Shown: positions 1 through 16,334 of the stretch, piece after piece
How positions within the stretch are numbered: position 1 is the first letter of the stretch
Layout: every line of letters begins with the position of its first letter
Position numbers and translations under genes: made by a program
Notes under the pieces: model-generated
What the model saw: the letters and a program-made list of their open reading frames with translations, nothing else
Told to the model about the DNA's origin: nothing
Databases searched by the model: none
NCBI RefSeq assembly: GCF_900116715.1
Contig: NZ_FPBM01000011.1
Location: 1-64,000 of the forward strand
Source of the DNA: Polaromonas sp. YR568
GTDB taxonomy: Bacteria; Pseudomonadota; Gammaproteobacteria; Burkholderiales; Burkholderiaceae_C
Reading direction: 5' to 3'
DNA: 64,000 nt

Positions 1-114
1 TCGATCACCGTCAAGCTGATCAACCCGATCGCCATGGAAGAAGGTCTGCGCTTCGCCATTCGCGAAGGCGGCAAGACCGTCGGCGCCGGCGTCGTGGCCA
101 AGATCATTGCGTAA
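1..114 (+). CDS. tuf: Elongation factor Tu, C-terminal end (partial)
   Basis: Reading frame 1 is open from the first base to TAA at 112-114 and gives the last 37 residues of EF-Tu, ending in GRTV-like family residues (here [15 protein letters not shown]). EF-Tu is the GTPase that carries aminoacyl-tRNA to the ribosome. The rest lies upstream of the window. A tRNA-Trp gene and secE-nusG follow directly, the standard betaproteobacterial arrangement in which this is the tuf copy next to the secE-nusG-rpl-rpo cluster. Identity is secure from the C-terminal signature plus context. Confidence 0.95.
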   Translation, partial: SITVKLINPIAMEEGLRFAIREGGKTVGAGVVAKIIA

Positions 115-131
115 TTTGTAAGGTTTGATGG

Positions 132-207
132 AGGGGTATAGCTCAATTGGCAGAGCGTCGGTCTCCAAAACCGAAGGTTGTAGGTTCGATTCCTACTGCC
201 CCTGCCA
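132..207 (+). tRNA. trnW: tRNA-Trp (anticodon CCA)
   Basis: A complete 76-nt cloverleaf can be drawn. The acceptor stem pairs 132-138 with 197-203, including one T-G wobble. The anticodon loop CTCCAAA has anticodon CCA (Trp). The T arm carries GGTTCGATTCC, the discriminator is G204 and the CCA end (205-207) is encoded. It lies between tuf and secE, as in other Burkholderiales, and is probably co-transcribed with tuf. Confidence 0.97.
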
Positions 208-259
208 CCTGATGGTTGATGTGTATCGACGTTGAGGGTGGTTTGAAAAGTTAAAAAGC

Positions 260-294
260 AAGCCCGCCGGGAGTCAAAAACTCCAGGTGGGCTT
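260..294 (+). promoter_or_regulatory. Leader hairpin upstream of secE
   Basis: Nine bases at 260-268 pair with 286-294 (one G-T pair), continued by GGAGT 270-274 with ACTCC 280-284 around a CAAAAA loop. No T-run follows (AAGCGTCTG), so it does not look like a complete intrinsic terminator. It could be a processing site separating tRNA-Trp from the secE mRNA, or a partial attenuator. The structure is seen by eye; the function is inference. Confidence 0.45.
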
Positions 295-341
295 AAGCGT
301 CTGAAAAGACGCCCGAAGATTGAACAGGAAATCCGGCAATC

Positions 342-725
342 ATGGCCTCTTCTCAAGTTGAAACCGTCAGTACCAGTGCCGACAAGGCCAAGCTGGGTGC
401 GGCAGTGCTGTTGCTGGTGGGTTCGCTGGCGGGCTTTTACTTCTTCGCCAAGCAGGGGCAGCTCGCGCAATGGGGCGCGCTGATCGCCGGCTTGGTGGCT
501 GCCGTGGCTGTTTTTCTGACCTCGGAGCCAGGCAAGCAGTTTGTGGCCTTTGGCCGTGATTCCTGGCGTGAAGTGAGAAAAGTCGTTTGGCCGGCCCGCA
601 AAGAGGCTATCCAGATGACCGCATACGTGTTTGTCTTTGTGGTGGTGATGGCGTTGTTTTTGTGGCTGACAGACAAAACGCTCGAGTGGGTGTTTTACGA
701 CCTGATCCTGGGATGGAAAAGATAA
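342..725 (+). CDS. secE: Preprotein translocase subunit SecE
   Basis: This 127-residue inner-membrane protein of the SecYEG channel stabilises SecY during protein export. There are two N-terminal hydrophobic segments (about residues 18-34 and 40-58), then the conserved amphipathic SecE signature around [18 protein letters not shown] (about 72-90), and a final transmembrane helix ending near the C-terminus. The three-helix form is usual in proteobacteria. The ATG at 342 follows an AGGAAA-type ribosome site at 326-331. The stop overlaps the nusG start by one base (TAATG), so the two are translationally coupled. Confidence 0.96.
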   Translation: MASSQVETVSTSADKAKLGAAVLLLVGSLAGFYFFAKQGQLAQWGALIAGLVAAVAVFLTSEPGKQFVAFGRDSWREVRKVVWPARKEAIQMTAYVFVFVVVMALFLWLTDKTLEWVFYDLILGWKR

Positions 726-1321
726 TGAGCGATCTGAACGGCACGGTAGTGAGCGAAGTGGCGGCAGGGACGTCCCTCACGCCGACCCCAGGCATGCAGT
801 GGTATGTCGTTCATGCCTACTCCGGCATGGAAAAGGCGGTTGAGCGCAACATTGTTGAGCGCATTAACCGTGCGGGCATGCAGTCCAAGTTTGGCCGTTT
901 CCTGGTGCCCACTGAAGAAGTGGTTGAAATCAAGAATGGTCAAAAGAAGACGACCGAGCGTCGCTTTTTCCCCGGCTACGTTCTGGTTGAAATGGTCATG
1001 GATGATGAAACCTGGCACCTGGTGAAGCACACCAACAAGGTGACGGGTTTTGTCGGTGGCGCCAAGAATCGCCCGGCCCCGATTTCTGAAGAAGACGTCC
1101 AGAAGATCGTCAGCCAGATGCAGGTCGGCACCGAGAAGCCGCGTCACAAGGTTGAGTTCGAAACGGGCGAGTATGTCCGCGTCAAGGATGGCCCCTTCAC
1201 CGACTTCAACGGTACGGTGGAAGAAGTCAACTACGACAAGAACAAGGTGCGTGTGTCGGTCACGATTTTCGGCCGCGCCACACCGGTGGAACTGGAATTC
1301 AGCCAGATCGAAAAGACGTAA
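725..1321 (+). CDS. nusG: Transcription termination/antitermination factor NusG
   Basis: A 198-residue RNA polymerase elongation factor that links transcription to translation and Rho. The N-terminal NGN domain (from about residue 21, [18 protein letters not shown]) is followed by a C-terminal KOW domain (about 145-198) with [18 protein letters not shown]. The frame is open from 587, but ATG 725 is chosen because it starts at MSDLNG, gives family length and overlaps the secE stop by one base. The extra N-terminal ~20 residues before the NGN domain are short and low in complexity. Confidence 0.97.
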   Translation: MSDLNGTVVSEVAAGTSLTPTPGMQWYVVHAYSGMEKAVERNIVERINRAGMQSKFGRFLVPTEEVVEIKNGQKKTTERRFFPGYVLVEMVMDDETWHLVKHTNKVTGFVGGAKNRPAPISEEDVQKIVSQMQVGTEKPRHKVEFETGEYVRVKDGPFTDFNGTVEEVNYDKNKVRVSVTIFGRATPVELEFSQIEKT

Positions 1322-1463
1322 TTTCGATCCGGTAATCAATTTCGCGCCTTGCAACTCGGTGCGAAACGGCCCTCAGGGGCTGCTTTGAGTTGTGTAACCC
1401 CCGGGGAGCCGGGGCCCGCCTCAGTGGCGGTGCCCAGGCGCTATGACCCGTAAGGAGAAAAGT

Positions 1464-1898
1464 ATGGCGAAAAAAATCGTCGGCTTCATCAAGCTGCAAG
1501 TGCCAGCTGGTAAGGCCAACCCATCCCCCCCGATCGGCCCTGCGCTCGGTCAGCGTGGCCTGAACATCATGGAGTTCTGCAAGGCATTCAATGCGCAGAC
1601 CCAGGGTGTCGAGCCAGGTCTGCCACTGCCTGTGGTAATCACGGCATTTGCCGACAAGAGCTTTACCTTCGTCATCAAGACCCCTCCCGCAGGCGTTCTG
1701 ATCAAGAAGGCCATCAAGCTCGACAAGGGTTCGTCCACACCGCACACGGTGAAGGTTGGCAAGATTTCGCGCGCACAGCTCGAAGAAATCGCCAAGACCA
1801 AAATGAAAGACATGACGGCTGCTGACCTCGACGCAGCAGTTCGCACGATTGCCGGTACGGCTCGCTCCATGGGCGTGTCGGTGGAGGGTGTTGTATGA
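1464..1898 (+). CDS. rplK: 50S ribosomal protein L11
   Basis: A 144-residue protein of the GTPase-associated centre that binds 23S rRNA helices 43/44 and is needed for RelA activation. The N-terminal domain has the conserved [19 protein letters not shown] segment and the C-terminal RNA-binding domain ends in [15 protein letters not shown] 1464 is preceded by AAGGAG at 1452-1457, so the in-frame ATG at 1443 is rejected. The stop overlaps the rplA start by 4 bases (ATGA). The 142-bp gap from nusG has GC-rich inverted sequence and may hold the L11-L1 operon promoter or leader. Confidence 0.98.
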   Translation: MAKKIVGFIKLQVPAGKANPSPPIGPALGQRGLNIMEFCKAFNAQTQGVEPGLPLPVVITAFADKSFTFVIKTPPAGVLIKKAIKLDKGSSTPHTVKVGKISRAQLEEIAKTKMKDMTAADLDAAVRTIAGTARSMGVSVEGVV

Positions 1899-2590
1899 GC
1901 AAGCTGACCAAACGCCAAAAAACCATTGGCGACAAGATCGACAGCAACAAGCTGTACGCATTGCCTGAAGCTTTGGGCCTTGTGAAAGAATTCGCCGTCG
2001 CCAAGTTCGATGAATCCATCGACGTGGCTGTACAGCTCGGCATCGACGCCAAGAAGTCCGACCAGGTCGTTCGCGGCGCGGTTGTGTTGCCTAACGGCAC
2101 CGGCAAGACCAAGCGCGTGGCCGTGTTTGCACAGGGCGCCAAGGCTGAAGAAGCCAAGGCCGCCGGCGCCGACATCGTCGGCATGGACGATCTGGCCGCC
2201 GAAATCAAGGCCGGCAAGATGGACTTCGACGTGGTGATTGCCTCCCCGGACGCAATGCGTATCGTGGGTACGCTGGGCCAGGTGCTCGGCCCCCGTGGCC
2301 TGATGCCCAATCCCAAGGTCGGCACCGTGACGCCTGACGTCGCAACCGCCGTCAAGAACGCAAAAGCCGGCCAGGTCCAGTTCCGCGTCGACAAGGCCGG
2401 CATTGTGCACGGCACGATCGGCCGCCGCTCGTTCGACACCGCCAAGCTGCAAGGCAATCTGGCTGCGCTGATCGATGCATTGCAAAAAGCCAAACCGGCT
2501 TCGAGCAAGGGCGTGTATTTGAAGAAAGTTGCGGTTTCGTCAACGATGGGTGTGGGCGTTCGCGTCGACACGCAAACCATCGCAGCGTAA
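1895..2590 (+). CDS. rplA: 50S ribosomal protein L1
   Basis: A 231-residue L1-stalk protein that aids E-site tRNA release and in many bacteria represses its own L11-L1 operon by binding the mRNA leader. It starts [11 protein letters not shown] and contains the family hallmark [18 protein letters not shown] (about residues 130-147). It is translationally coupled to rplK through an ATGA overlap. Length is normal and nothing is unusual. Confidence 0.98.
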   Translation: MSKLTKRQKTIGDKIDSNKLYALPEALGLVKEFAVAKFDESIDVAVQLGIDAKKSDQVVRGAVVLPNGTGKTKRVAVFAQGAKAEEAKAAGADIVGMDDLAAEIKAGKMDFDVVIASPDAMRIVGTLGQVLGPRGLMPNPKVGTVTPDVATAVKNAKAGQVQFRVDKAGIVHGTIGRRSFDTAKLQGNLAALIDALQKAKPASSKGVYLKKVAVSSTMGVGVRVDTQTIAA

Positions 2591-2854
2591 TCGCAGAAAT
2601 TTGAGTGGGCCCGCAAGGCCTGCTCAATGTGGTGGGCTGCCGGAGTTCGCTTCGGCAGGTCATCCAAGACCGTTGGCGCGGCAGGCTTTCAAGCTGGCCG
2701 CTTAATCGAAAGACAGCCAACGCAGATGGCGGTCCCGCTGCAGATGGTTTTGAAAAGAATCTGAAACAGTTGGTCGCTGAACATGAGCGTGTTGAAGGGC
2801 AATGGCAAGCGAAAGCAGGCCAGCACCCGACGGCACATTTTTAAGGAGTAGACC
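2591..2854 (+). promoter_or_regulatory. rplJ-rplL leader (L10-binding autoregulatory region)
   Basis: This 264-base gap between rplA and rplJ has no gene. It contains several hairpins, for example CTGCCG 2637-2642 pairing with CGGCAG 2653-2658. In proteobacteria the long rplJ leader is where the L10-(L7/L12)4 complex binds and represses translation, and its position and length match. Assignment rests on context, not on recognition of the exact L10 kink-turn motif. The end carries AAGGAG at 2843-2848 for rplJ. Confidence 0.6.
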
Positions 2855-3385
2855 TTGAGTCTCAACCGCAGTGAGAAACAAGCCGTCATTGATGAAGTGA
2901 CTGGCCTCGCCGCTAAAGCTCAAACGCTCGTGATGGCGGAATACCGTGGTATCACGGTCGCTGACATGACCCGTCTGCGCAGCCAAGCCCGCGACAAAGG
3001 CGTGACCCTGAGTGTTCTGAAGAACACCTTGGCTCGCCGCGCAGTGGCCGGCAGTGCATTCGAAGTCGTGTCCGACCAGATGACCGGCCCGCTGATCTAC
3101 GGTTTTTCTACAGATGCAGTAGCTGCCGCGAAAGTGGTATCTGACTTCGCCAAGACCAACGACAAGCTGGTCATTCGCGGTGGTGCATTCGGTGGCAAGA
3201 CCCTGGACGTGAACGGCGTGAAGCAACTGGCCAACATTCCTTCCAAGGAAGTGTTGCTGGCCCAGTTGTGTGGCTTGCTGATGTCGCCTATTTCGCGTAC
3301 GGCCGTTGTGCTGGGCGCCCTGGCGGCGAAAAAGGGTGGCGGCGCAGCCGATGCCCCCGCAGCAGCTGAAGCTGTAGCAGCGTAA
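2855..3385 (+). CDS. rplJ: 50S ribosomal protein L10
   Basis: A 176-residue protein that anchors L7/L12 dimers to the ribosome and is the translational regulator of its operon. It begins [15 protein letters not shown], with the L10 core ([20 protein letters not shown], about residues 26-45) and an alanine-rich C-terminal tail that holds the L12-binding helix. The start is TTG at 2855, unusual for a ribosomal protein but supported by AAGGAG ending 6 bases upstream and by the conserved N-terminus. No ATG would preserve the conserved start. Confidence 0.96.
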   Translation: MSLNRSEKQAVIDEVTGLAAKAQTLVMAEYRGITVADMTRLRSQARDKGVTLSVLKNTLARRAVAGSAFEVVSDQMTGPLIYGFSTDAVAAAKVVSDFAKTNDKLVIRGGAFGGKTLDVNGVKQLANIPSKEVLLAQLCGLLMSPISRTAVVLGALAAKKGGGAADAPAAAEAVAA

Positions 3386-3414
3386 TTTGTACCCAACTTT
3401 TTTAGGAAATCAAA

Positions 3415-3795
3415 ATGGCATTCGATAAAGACGCATTTTTGACCGCGCTGGATAGCATGACGGTCCTCGAACTCAACGAACTGGTGAAATCCATCGAAGA
3501 GAAATTTGGCGTGAGCGCAGCTGCTATGGCTGCCCCCGCTGCTGGCGGCGGCGGTGGCGGCGGTGCCGCAGCTGCTGAAGAGAAGACCGACTTCAACGTC
3601 GTGCTGCTCGAAGCTGGCGCCAACAAGGTGTCGGTCATCAAGGCCGTGCGCGAAATCACCGGTCTGGGCCTGAAAGAAGCCAAGGATCTGGTGGACGGCG
3701 CTCCGAAGAACGTCAAGGAAGGCGCTCCAAAGGCCGACGCAGAAGCTGCGAAGAAGAAGCTCGAAGAAGCCGGCGCGAAAGTCGAACTCAAGTAA
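3415..3795 (+). CDS. rplL: 50S ribosomal protein L7/L12
   Basis: A 126-residue acidic stalk protein that recruits translational GTPases. The N-terminal dimerisation helix (about residues 1-35) is followed by a flexible Ala/Gly hinge with a run of seven glycines (about 44-50) and the compact C-terminal domain with [20 protein letters not shown] and [16 protein letters not shown]. It follows rplJ after a 29-base gap with AGGAAA upstream of the ATG. Confidence 0.98.
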   Translation: MAFDKDAFLTALDSMTVLELNELVKSIEEKFGVSAAAMAAPAAGGGGGGGAAAAEEKTDFNVVLLEAGANKVSVIKAVREITGLGLKEAKDLVDGAPKNVKEGAPKADAEAAKKKLEEAGAKVELK

Positions 3796-3810
3796 TTGCT
3801 TGTGTTTGCG

Positions 3811-3844
3811 AAGGCTGGAAGACCTTAAAAGGGCTTCCAGCCTT
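3811..3844 (+). promoter_or_regulatory. Hairpin in the rplL-rpoB gap
   Basis: An 11-bp perfect stem (3811-3821 with 3834-3844) sits 15 bases after the rplL stop and is followed by only three T residues. In proteobacteria the rplL-rpoB gap carries a partial terminator/RNase III processing hairpin that lowers rpoBC expression relative to ribosomal proteins. This one is in the right place and of the right strength. The remaining bases to the rpoB start (3845-4052) show no gene. Confidence 0.6.
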
Positions 3845-4052
3845 TCGTGCTTCAAGGAGCACACCGAAAAGCAGACCTCACAGTCTGCTTTCCAGTGTTT
3901 TTCTGATTCCCGACTGCAGAAAACGCCTTGGTTCGGGTGACGTGCAATGCGTCACCGTCCGCCATGGTTGGTAGTGGCCAACCACCAAGCTGCCTGAATA
4001 CGTGGTGTATTCGGGCACGAGAGTCGCCAGAGCCCATCAACGCGGAGAACTC

Positions 4053-8165
<4,113 letters not shown>

Positions 8166-8192
8166 TCAACAGGAAAGAAAAGGATTTAACTC

Positions 8193-12413
<4,221 letters not shown>

Positions 12414-12447
12414 GCCAGCCAGCTCCCGGCGCTATGAAAAGCGCCAG

Positions 12448-12479
12448 GCCCCGCACCGCAAGGTGCGGGGCTTTTTTTT
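12448..12479 (+). terminator. Intrinsic terminator after rpoC
   Basis: A 10-bp perfect GC-rich stem (12448-12457 with 12462-12471), a GCAA tetraloop and an eight-T run at 12472-12479 make a textbook rho-independent terminator. It closes the secE-to-rpoC transcription unit. The rest of the 316-base gap to lemA (12414-12729) holds only the small hairpin at 12576-12592 and the lemA ribosome site. Confidence 0.95.
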
Positions 12480-12575
12480 GGCTGATGGCGTGCGGCCACG
12501 GACTCCTGAATTTGTCCCTTCTCCCGAGTAGTCAAGGGAATTAGCTGGTTTTCGCAGTAAGGATGGGCGTTGTCA

Positions 12576-12592
12576 GCTATTAAAAGAATAGC
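12576..12592. repeat. GCTATT/AATAGC dispersed hairpin
   Basis: A perfect 6-bp inverted repeat, GCTATT-AAAAG-AATAGC, preceded by CA and followed by AAAAGG. The same arms in other orders occur at 34116-34133 and 40313-40333, so this looks like one member of a small dispersed palindrome family. It lies between the rpoC terminator and lemA. A role as a weak terminator or protein-binding site cannot be told from sequence. Confidence 0.5.
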
Positions 12593-12729
12593 AAAAGGTT
12601 GCTGGCCACCCAGCTTGCCGATTCGGCCCAAAAGCAGTTAACCTCGCGGCAACCGCAAACGAGCGCCTGAAATTGCCTTCAGGCTTTTTTCGACACCTTC
12701 CCGGCATCTTTCAGCATCAAGGAATTTTC

Positions 12730-13323
12730 ATGTCCCTCAATACCCTTGTTTTTGTCGTCGTGTTTGCCTTGCTGGTTTTCTGGGCCGTGGGCGCCTACAA
12801 CCGCCTAGTGCGCCTGAAGAACATCATCGCCAACGCTTTCGGCCAGATCGATGTGCAGCTCAAACGCCGCTATGACCTGATCCCAAACCTGGTGGAAGCC
12901 GCCAAAAAATACCTGCAGCATGAACAGAGCACCCTGGAAGCCGTCACCCTGGCGCGCAACCAGGCACGCACCGCCAGCGATGCGGTGCGTAGCCGGCCGG
13001 CCAATGCAGCGGCCGTGACTGCCCTGGCCGTGGCAGAGCAGGCCCTGGACGGCAGCCTGGGCCGGCTCTTTGCCGTGGCCGAGGCTTATCCTGAACTCAA
13101 AGCCGACCAGACCATCCGTGAGCTCAGTGAAGAACTGACCAGCACCGAGAACAAGGTCGGCTTTGCTCGCCAGGCCTATAACGACGCCGTGCTGGACTAC
13201 AACAATGCGCAAGGGCAGTTTCCGGCCTTGCTGATTGCCCGTGTGTTTGGGTTTGCGCCGTCCGCCATGTTGCGCGCCACTGAAAGCGATGTTGAACGCC
13301 AGGCCGTGCGCATACAACTGTAA
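12730..13323 (+). CDS. lemA: LemA family protein
   Basis: A 197-residue membrane-anchored protein with one N-terminal helix (about residues 4-20, TLVFVVVFALLVFWAVGAYN) and a long helical domain with the family signature RLKNIIANAFGQIDVQLKRR and RYDLIPNLVEAAKKY. Biochemical function is not established; it is often encoded beside M48 proteases or TPM proteins, as here. The frame is open from 12673, but ATG 12730 gives the hydrophobic start and has AAGGA 6 bases upstream. The M48 gene begins 12 bases after the stop, so they form an operon. Confidence 0.92.
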   Translation: MSLNTLVFVVVFALLVFWAVGAYNRLVRLKNIIANAFGQIDVQLKRRYDLIPNLVEAAKKYLQHEQSTLEAVTLARNQARTASDAVRSRPANAAAVTALAVAEQALDGSLGRLFAVAEAYPELKADQTIRELSEELTSTENKVGFARQAYNDAVLDYNNAQGQFPALLIARVFGFAPSAMLRATESDVERQAVRIQL

Positions 13324-13335
13324 GAGCCCGGCTTA

Positions 13336-14343
13336 ATGCGCTTCTTTGAGCGTCAGGACGCAGCCCGCGCGCAAACCACGCGGCTGTTGTTGCTGTTTGG
13401 CCTGACCGTGCTGGCGCTGGTCGTGGCCGTCAATGCCGCACTCGCCCTGACCTGGCGTATCGTCACACCGGGCTTTAGCGGCTACCCGGCTTATTTCTTT
13501 GCGGTGAATACCGGCATGACGCTGCTGTTCGTACTGGGCGGCTGGTGGATTGAGACTTCGGAATTAAGCGGCGGCGGTGAGAAGCTGGCACGCCGGGCCG
13601 GCGCCAGAGAAGCCTGGCCGGCCAGCCGCGAAACCGAGCGCAAGCTGTGCAACATCGTGAGTGAGCTGGCCATTGCCTCCAGCATGAAGCCGCCGCTGGC
13701 GATGGTGCTGGACCGCGAAGAGGGCATCAACGCTTTTGCCGCCGGCTGGGACGAGGACGACGCAGTGGTGGCCGTGACGCGCGGCGCGCTGGAACACCTG
13801 ACGCGCGATGAGCTGCAGGGCCTGGTGGCCCATGAATTCAGCCATCTGCACGAGGGCGACACCCGCTTGAACATGCGCCTGGCAGGCATGGTGTTCGGGC
13901 TGGAGATGATCTTCAACCTCGGGCGCAGCATGTGTGATACCGATGCGAATGGGCAGCGCTCTTTTCTCGCCCTGCCCGGGTTCGCCATTCTCGCCACCGG
14001 CTCATTGGGCTGGCTCGCAGGCCGCGCCCTGAAGGCCGCAGTGTCGCGGCAGCGTGAATATCTGGCCGACGCACGCGCGGTGCAGTTCACCCGCAGCCGC
14101 GACGGCCTGGGCGGCGTGCTGCGCAAGGTGGCGGGCCTTCAGGAACAGGGCGGCCCGGCGCCGCGCACCCTGCATCCGGCGGTGCAACACATGCTGCTGG
14201 TGAGTGTGAGCGCCGACACCCGCTGGTTTGCCAGCCACCCACCCTTGCCCGAGCGCATTCGCCGTATCTATGGCCATTCGATGACGGCGCTGCCTGTCGG
14301 CCGTAGTGACGAGATGCCGACGCGGCCCGATGCCATTTTCTGA
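13336..14343 (+). CDS. M48 family zinc metalloprotease (HtpX-like)
   Basis: A 335-residue membrane protease predicted to act in inner-membrane quality control. Two hydrophobic segments occur near residues 16-40 and 52-72, then the zinc motif HEFSH (H166, E167, H170) in VAHEFSHLHEGD. The likely third zinc ligand is E241 in REYLADARA, the usual M48 spacing. A further hydrophobic stretch lies between these at about 210-230. It is encoded 12 bases after lemA, a pairing common in proteobacteria. Substrate unknown. Confidence 0.9.
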   Translation: MRFFERQDAARAQTTRLLLLFGLTVLALVVAVNAALALTWRIVTPGFSGYPAYFFAVNTGMTLLFVLGGWWIETSELSGGGEKLARRAGAREAWPASRETERKLCNIVSELAIASSMKPPLAMVLDREEGINAFAAGWDEDDAVVAVTRGALEHLTRDELQGLVAHEFSHLHEGDTRLNMRLAGMVFGLEMIFNLGRSMCDTDANGQRSFLALPGFAILATGSLGWLAGRALKAAVSRQREYLADARAVQFTRSRDGLGGVLRKVAGLQEQGGPAPRTLHPAVQHMLLVSVSADTRWFASHPPLPERIRRIYGHSMTALPVGRSDEMPTRPDAIF

Positions 14344-14509
14344 AGGCGCGCCGCGCCAGCGATGACTTGCAAATAAGCACATCGCCAATGGTTCGAACAC
14401 CATGGCGCCTGTGCCTGCCGAAGTACTGGATACTCCCTATAGGGTGCCAGGAGCCCCGCGTTAAATTGTCAGTTGAAGAGACTGCTGCCCCAAAACGACA
14501 GGAGAACCC

Positions 14510-14851
14510 ATGAGAACCCCACGATTTGCCAAGCTCGCGCTGCCCCTGCTGTGCCTTGCGCTCAGCCCTCTGGCACAAGCGCAAAGCGCCGGCACCAAAG
14601 AAGCGCTGTACACCAAAAGCCTGGCGGCCACTTGCGCCAACTGCCACGGCACCAACGGCAAGGCGGTGGACGGATCCTCCGTCCCGTCGCTCGCCGGACT
14701 CGATAAAGGCTACATCGTGACAAAGATGAAAGCCTTCAAGGACACCAAGCCCGGTGATCCATCGGTCACGGTGATGCACCAGATCAGCAAGGGCTACAAC
14801 GATGCGCAGATCGAGTCGCTGGCCGGCTACTTTGCCGCCCAGAAGAAGTAA
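14510..14851 (+). CDS. Class I cytochrome c, sulfide dehydrogenase haem subunit type
   Basis: A 113-residue periplasmic protein with a signal peptide (about residues 1-25, ending LAQAQ) and one haem-binding motif CANCH (C42, C45, H46). It is the single-haem type associated with FccA/SoxE. The next gene, 15 bases downstream, encodes the flavoprotein partner, so the pair should transfer electrons from sulfide oxidation to the respiratory chain. A GGAG ribosome site precedes ATG 14510. The exact name (fccA or soxE) is not decidable from one motif; the pairing is the main support. Confidence 0.85.
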   Translation: MRTPRFAKLALPLLCLALSPLAQAQSAGTKEALYTKSLAATCANCHGTNGKAVDGSSVPSLAGLDKGYIVTKMKAFKDTKPGDPSVTVMHQISKGYNDAQIESLAGYFAAQKK

Positions 14852-14866
14852 GGACGAAAGAACACC

Positions 14867-16171
14867 ATGAACACCAACCTTCATTCCCTTTCTGGCTTCA
14901 AGCGCCGCTCCTTTCTGCAATCGACCGCCGCCCTCGGCTTGCTGGGCCTGGCCGGCTGCGCCACGACTTCGATCCCATCCAAGGCCAAGGTGGTGGTGAT
15001 AGGCGGCGGCTACGGCGGCGCCACCGCCGCCAAATATGTGCGGCTGCTGTCGGACAACAAGATCGACGTGGTGCTGATCGAGCCGCAGGACGCGTTTATC
15101 TCCTGCCCCATCTCCAACCTCGTGCTCAGCGGCGGCAAACAGATCGGCGATATCACCACTTCGTATGCGGGCCTGTCACGCAACCACGGCATCACTGTGG
15201 TGAAAGACTACGCCAGCGCCATCGACACCGCGAAGAAAACGGTCACCCTGGCAGGCGGCGCCACCATTGCTTACGACAAGCTGGTGGTCTCGCCCGGCGT
15301 GGAATTGATGTTCGGCAGCATTGAAGGCCTGAAAGACGCCAATGCTTCGGGCCAGGTGCTGCAGGCCTGGAAGGCCGGCGCGGAAACCGTGGCGCTGCGC
15401 CGCCAGCTGGAGGCCATGCCCGACGGCGGCGTGTACGCCATCACCATTCCCGAAGCGCCTTACCGCTGCCCGCCCGGCCCGTATGAACGCGCCAGCGTGA
15501 TCGCCGGCTACTTCAAGGCTGCCAAGCCGCGCAGCAAGGTGCTGATTCTTGACGCCAACCCCGACGTCACCTCCAAAGGGCCGCTCTTCAAGAAAGTGTG
15601 GGCCGAGCAGTACAAGGGCATTGTTGAATACCGCGGCCAGCACAAGGCCACCGCGGTGGACGCCAAGGCCGGCATCATCAAGTTCGATGTGCAGGACGAC
15701 GTGAAAGCCAACGTGCTCAATGTGCTGCCCGCCATGCGCGCCGGCACGATTGCCGTGCAGACCGGCCTGAATAACCAGGCCAACAACCGCTGGTGCGGCG
15801 TCAACTACCTCACGTTCGAATCCACCGCCGCAAAAGACGTGCATGTGCTGGGCGACTCCATCCAGGTCGCACCCGCCATGCCCAAGAGCGGCCACATGGC
15901 CAACAACCACGGCAAGGTGGCGGCCGCCGCGATCGTGGCGCAGCTCTCGGGCTGGGACGTCAACCCCGCACCCATGCTCACCAACACCTGCTACAGCTTT
16001 GTCGACAACAAGAACGTGATCCACGTGGCCAGCGTGCATGAATACGTGGTCGCGGAGAAAACCTTCAAGGCGGTGGCCGGCTCCGGCGGCGTGAGCACCG
16101 GGCCGACTGAGCTTGAGGGTGTCTACGCCTTGAACTGGGCGAGCAATATCTGGGCTGATACGCTGGTTTAG
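14867..16171 (+). CDS. Flavocytochrome c sulfide dehydrogenase, flavoprotein subunit (FccB/SoxF-like)
   Basis: A 434-residue FAD protein expected to oxidise sulfide to polysulfide or sulfur in the periplasm. It has a twin-arginine-type signal (KRRSFLQS near residue 13) and a dinucleotide fold VVVIGGGYGGATAAKYV near residue 44. Two cysteines correspond by context to the redox-active disulfide of the family: C201 in YRCPPGPYER and C310 in WCGVNYLTFES. The C-terminal MPKSGHMANNHGKVAAAAI segment is also typical. No other sox genes are in the window, so it looks like a stand-alone sulfide detoxification or oxidation unit with the cytochrome upstream. Confidence 0.88.
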   Translation: MNTNLHSLSGFKRRSFLQSTAALGLLGLAGCATTSIPSKAKVVVIGGGYGGATAAKYVRLLSDNKIDVVLIEPQDAFISCPISNLVLSGGKQIGDITTSYAGLSRNHGITVVKDYASAIDTAKKTVTLAGGATIAYDKLVVSPGVELMFGSIEGLKDANASGQVLQAWKAGAETVALRRQLEAMPDGGVYAITIPEAPYRCPPGPYERASVIAGYFKAAKPRSKVLILDANPDVTSKGPLFKKVWAEQYKGIVEYRGQHKATAVDAKAGIIKFDVQDDVKANVLNVLPAMRAGTIAVQTGLNNQANNRWCGVNYLTFESTAAKDVHVLGDSIQVAPAMPKSGHMANNHGKVAAAAIVAQLSGWDVNPAPMLTNTCYSFVDNKNVIHVASVHEYVVAEKTFKAVAGSGGVSTGPTELEGVYALNWASNIWADTLV

Positions 16172-16177
16172 CCCCAC

Positions 16178-16255
16178 GCTTCCCACTTCGTGTGGGTCGC
16201 TGCCCCCCTAGGGGGCCGCCCGCCTGCGGCCTGGCAAGGCCAGTTCCGCGGCTCA
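16178..16255 (+). repeat. GC-rich intergenic repeat (copy 1)
   Basis: Ordered landmarks are CACTTCGTGT, a C-run/TAGGGGG palindrome (CCCCCCTAGGGGG), CCTGCGGCC, GGCAAGGCC and GTTCCGCGGC. The reverse strand of 34011-34096 shows the same landmarks in the same order, so the two are divergent copies in opposite orientation. It fills the gap after the sulfide dehydrogenase pair and before rsmB. Its internal palindrome could act as a weak terminator. Confidence 0.6.
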
Positions 16256-16334
16256 TGCTTGCATTTCGCGCGGCCCGTCGAGCGACTGGTCTAATAGAGG
16301 GTGACCGCCCATTCCGGGCGGCGTCTGTGAATTG

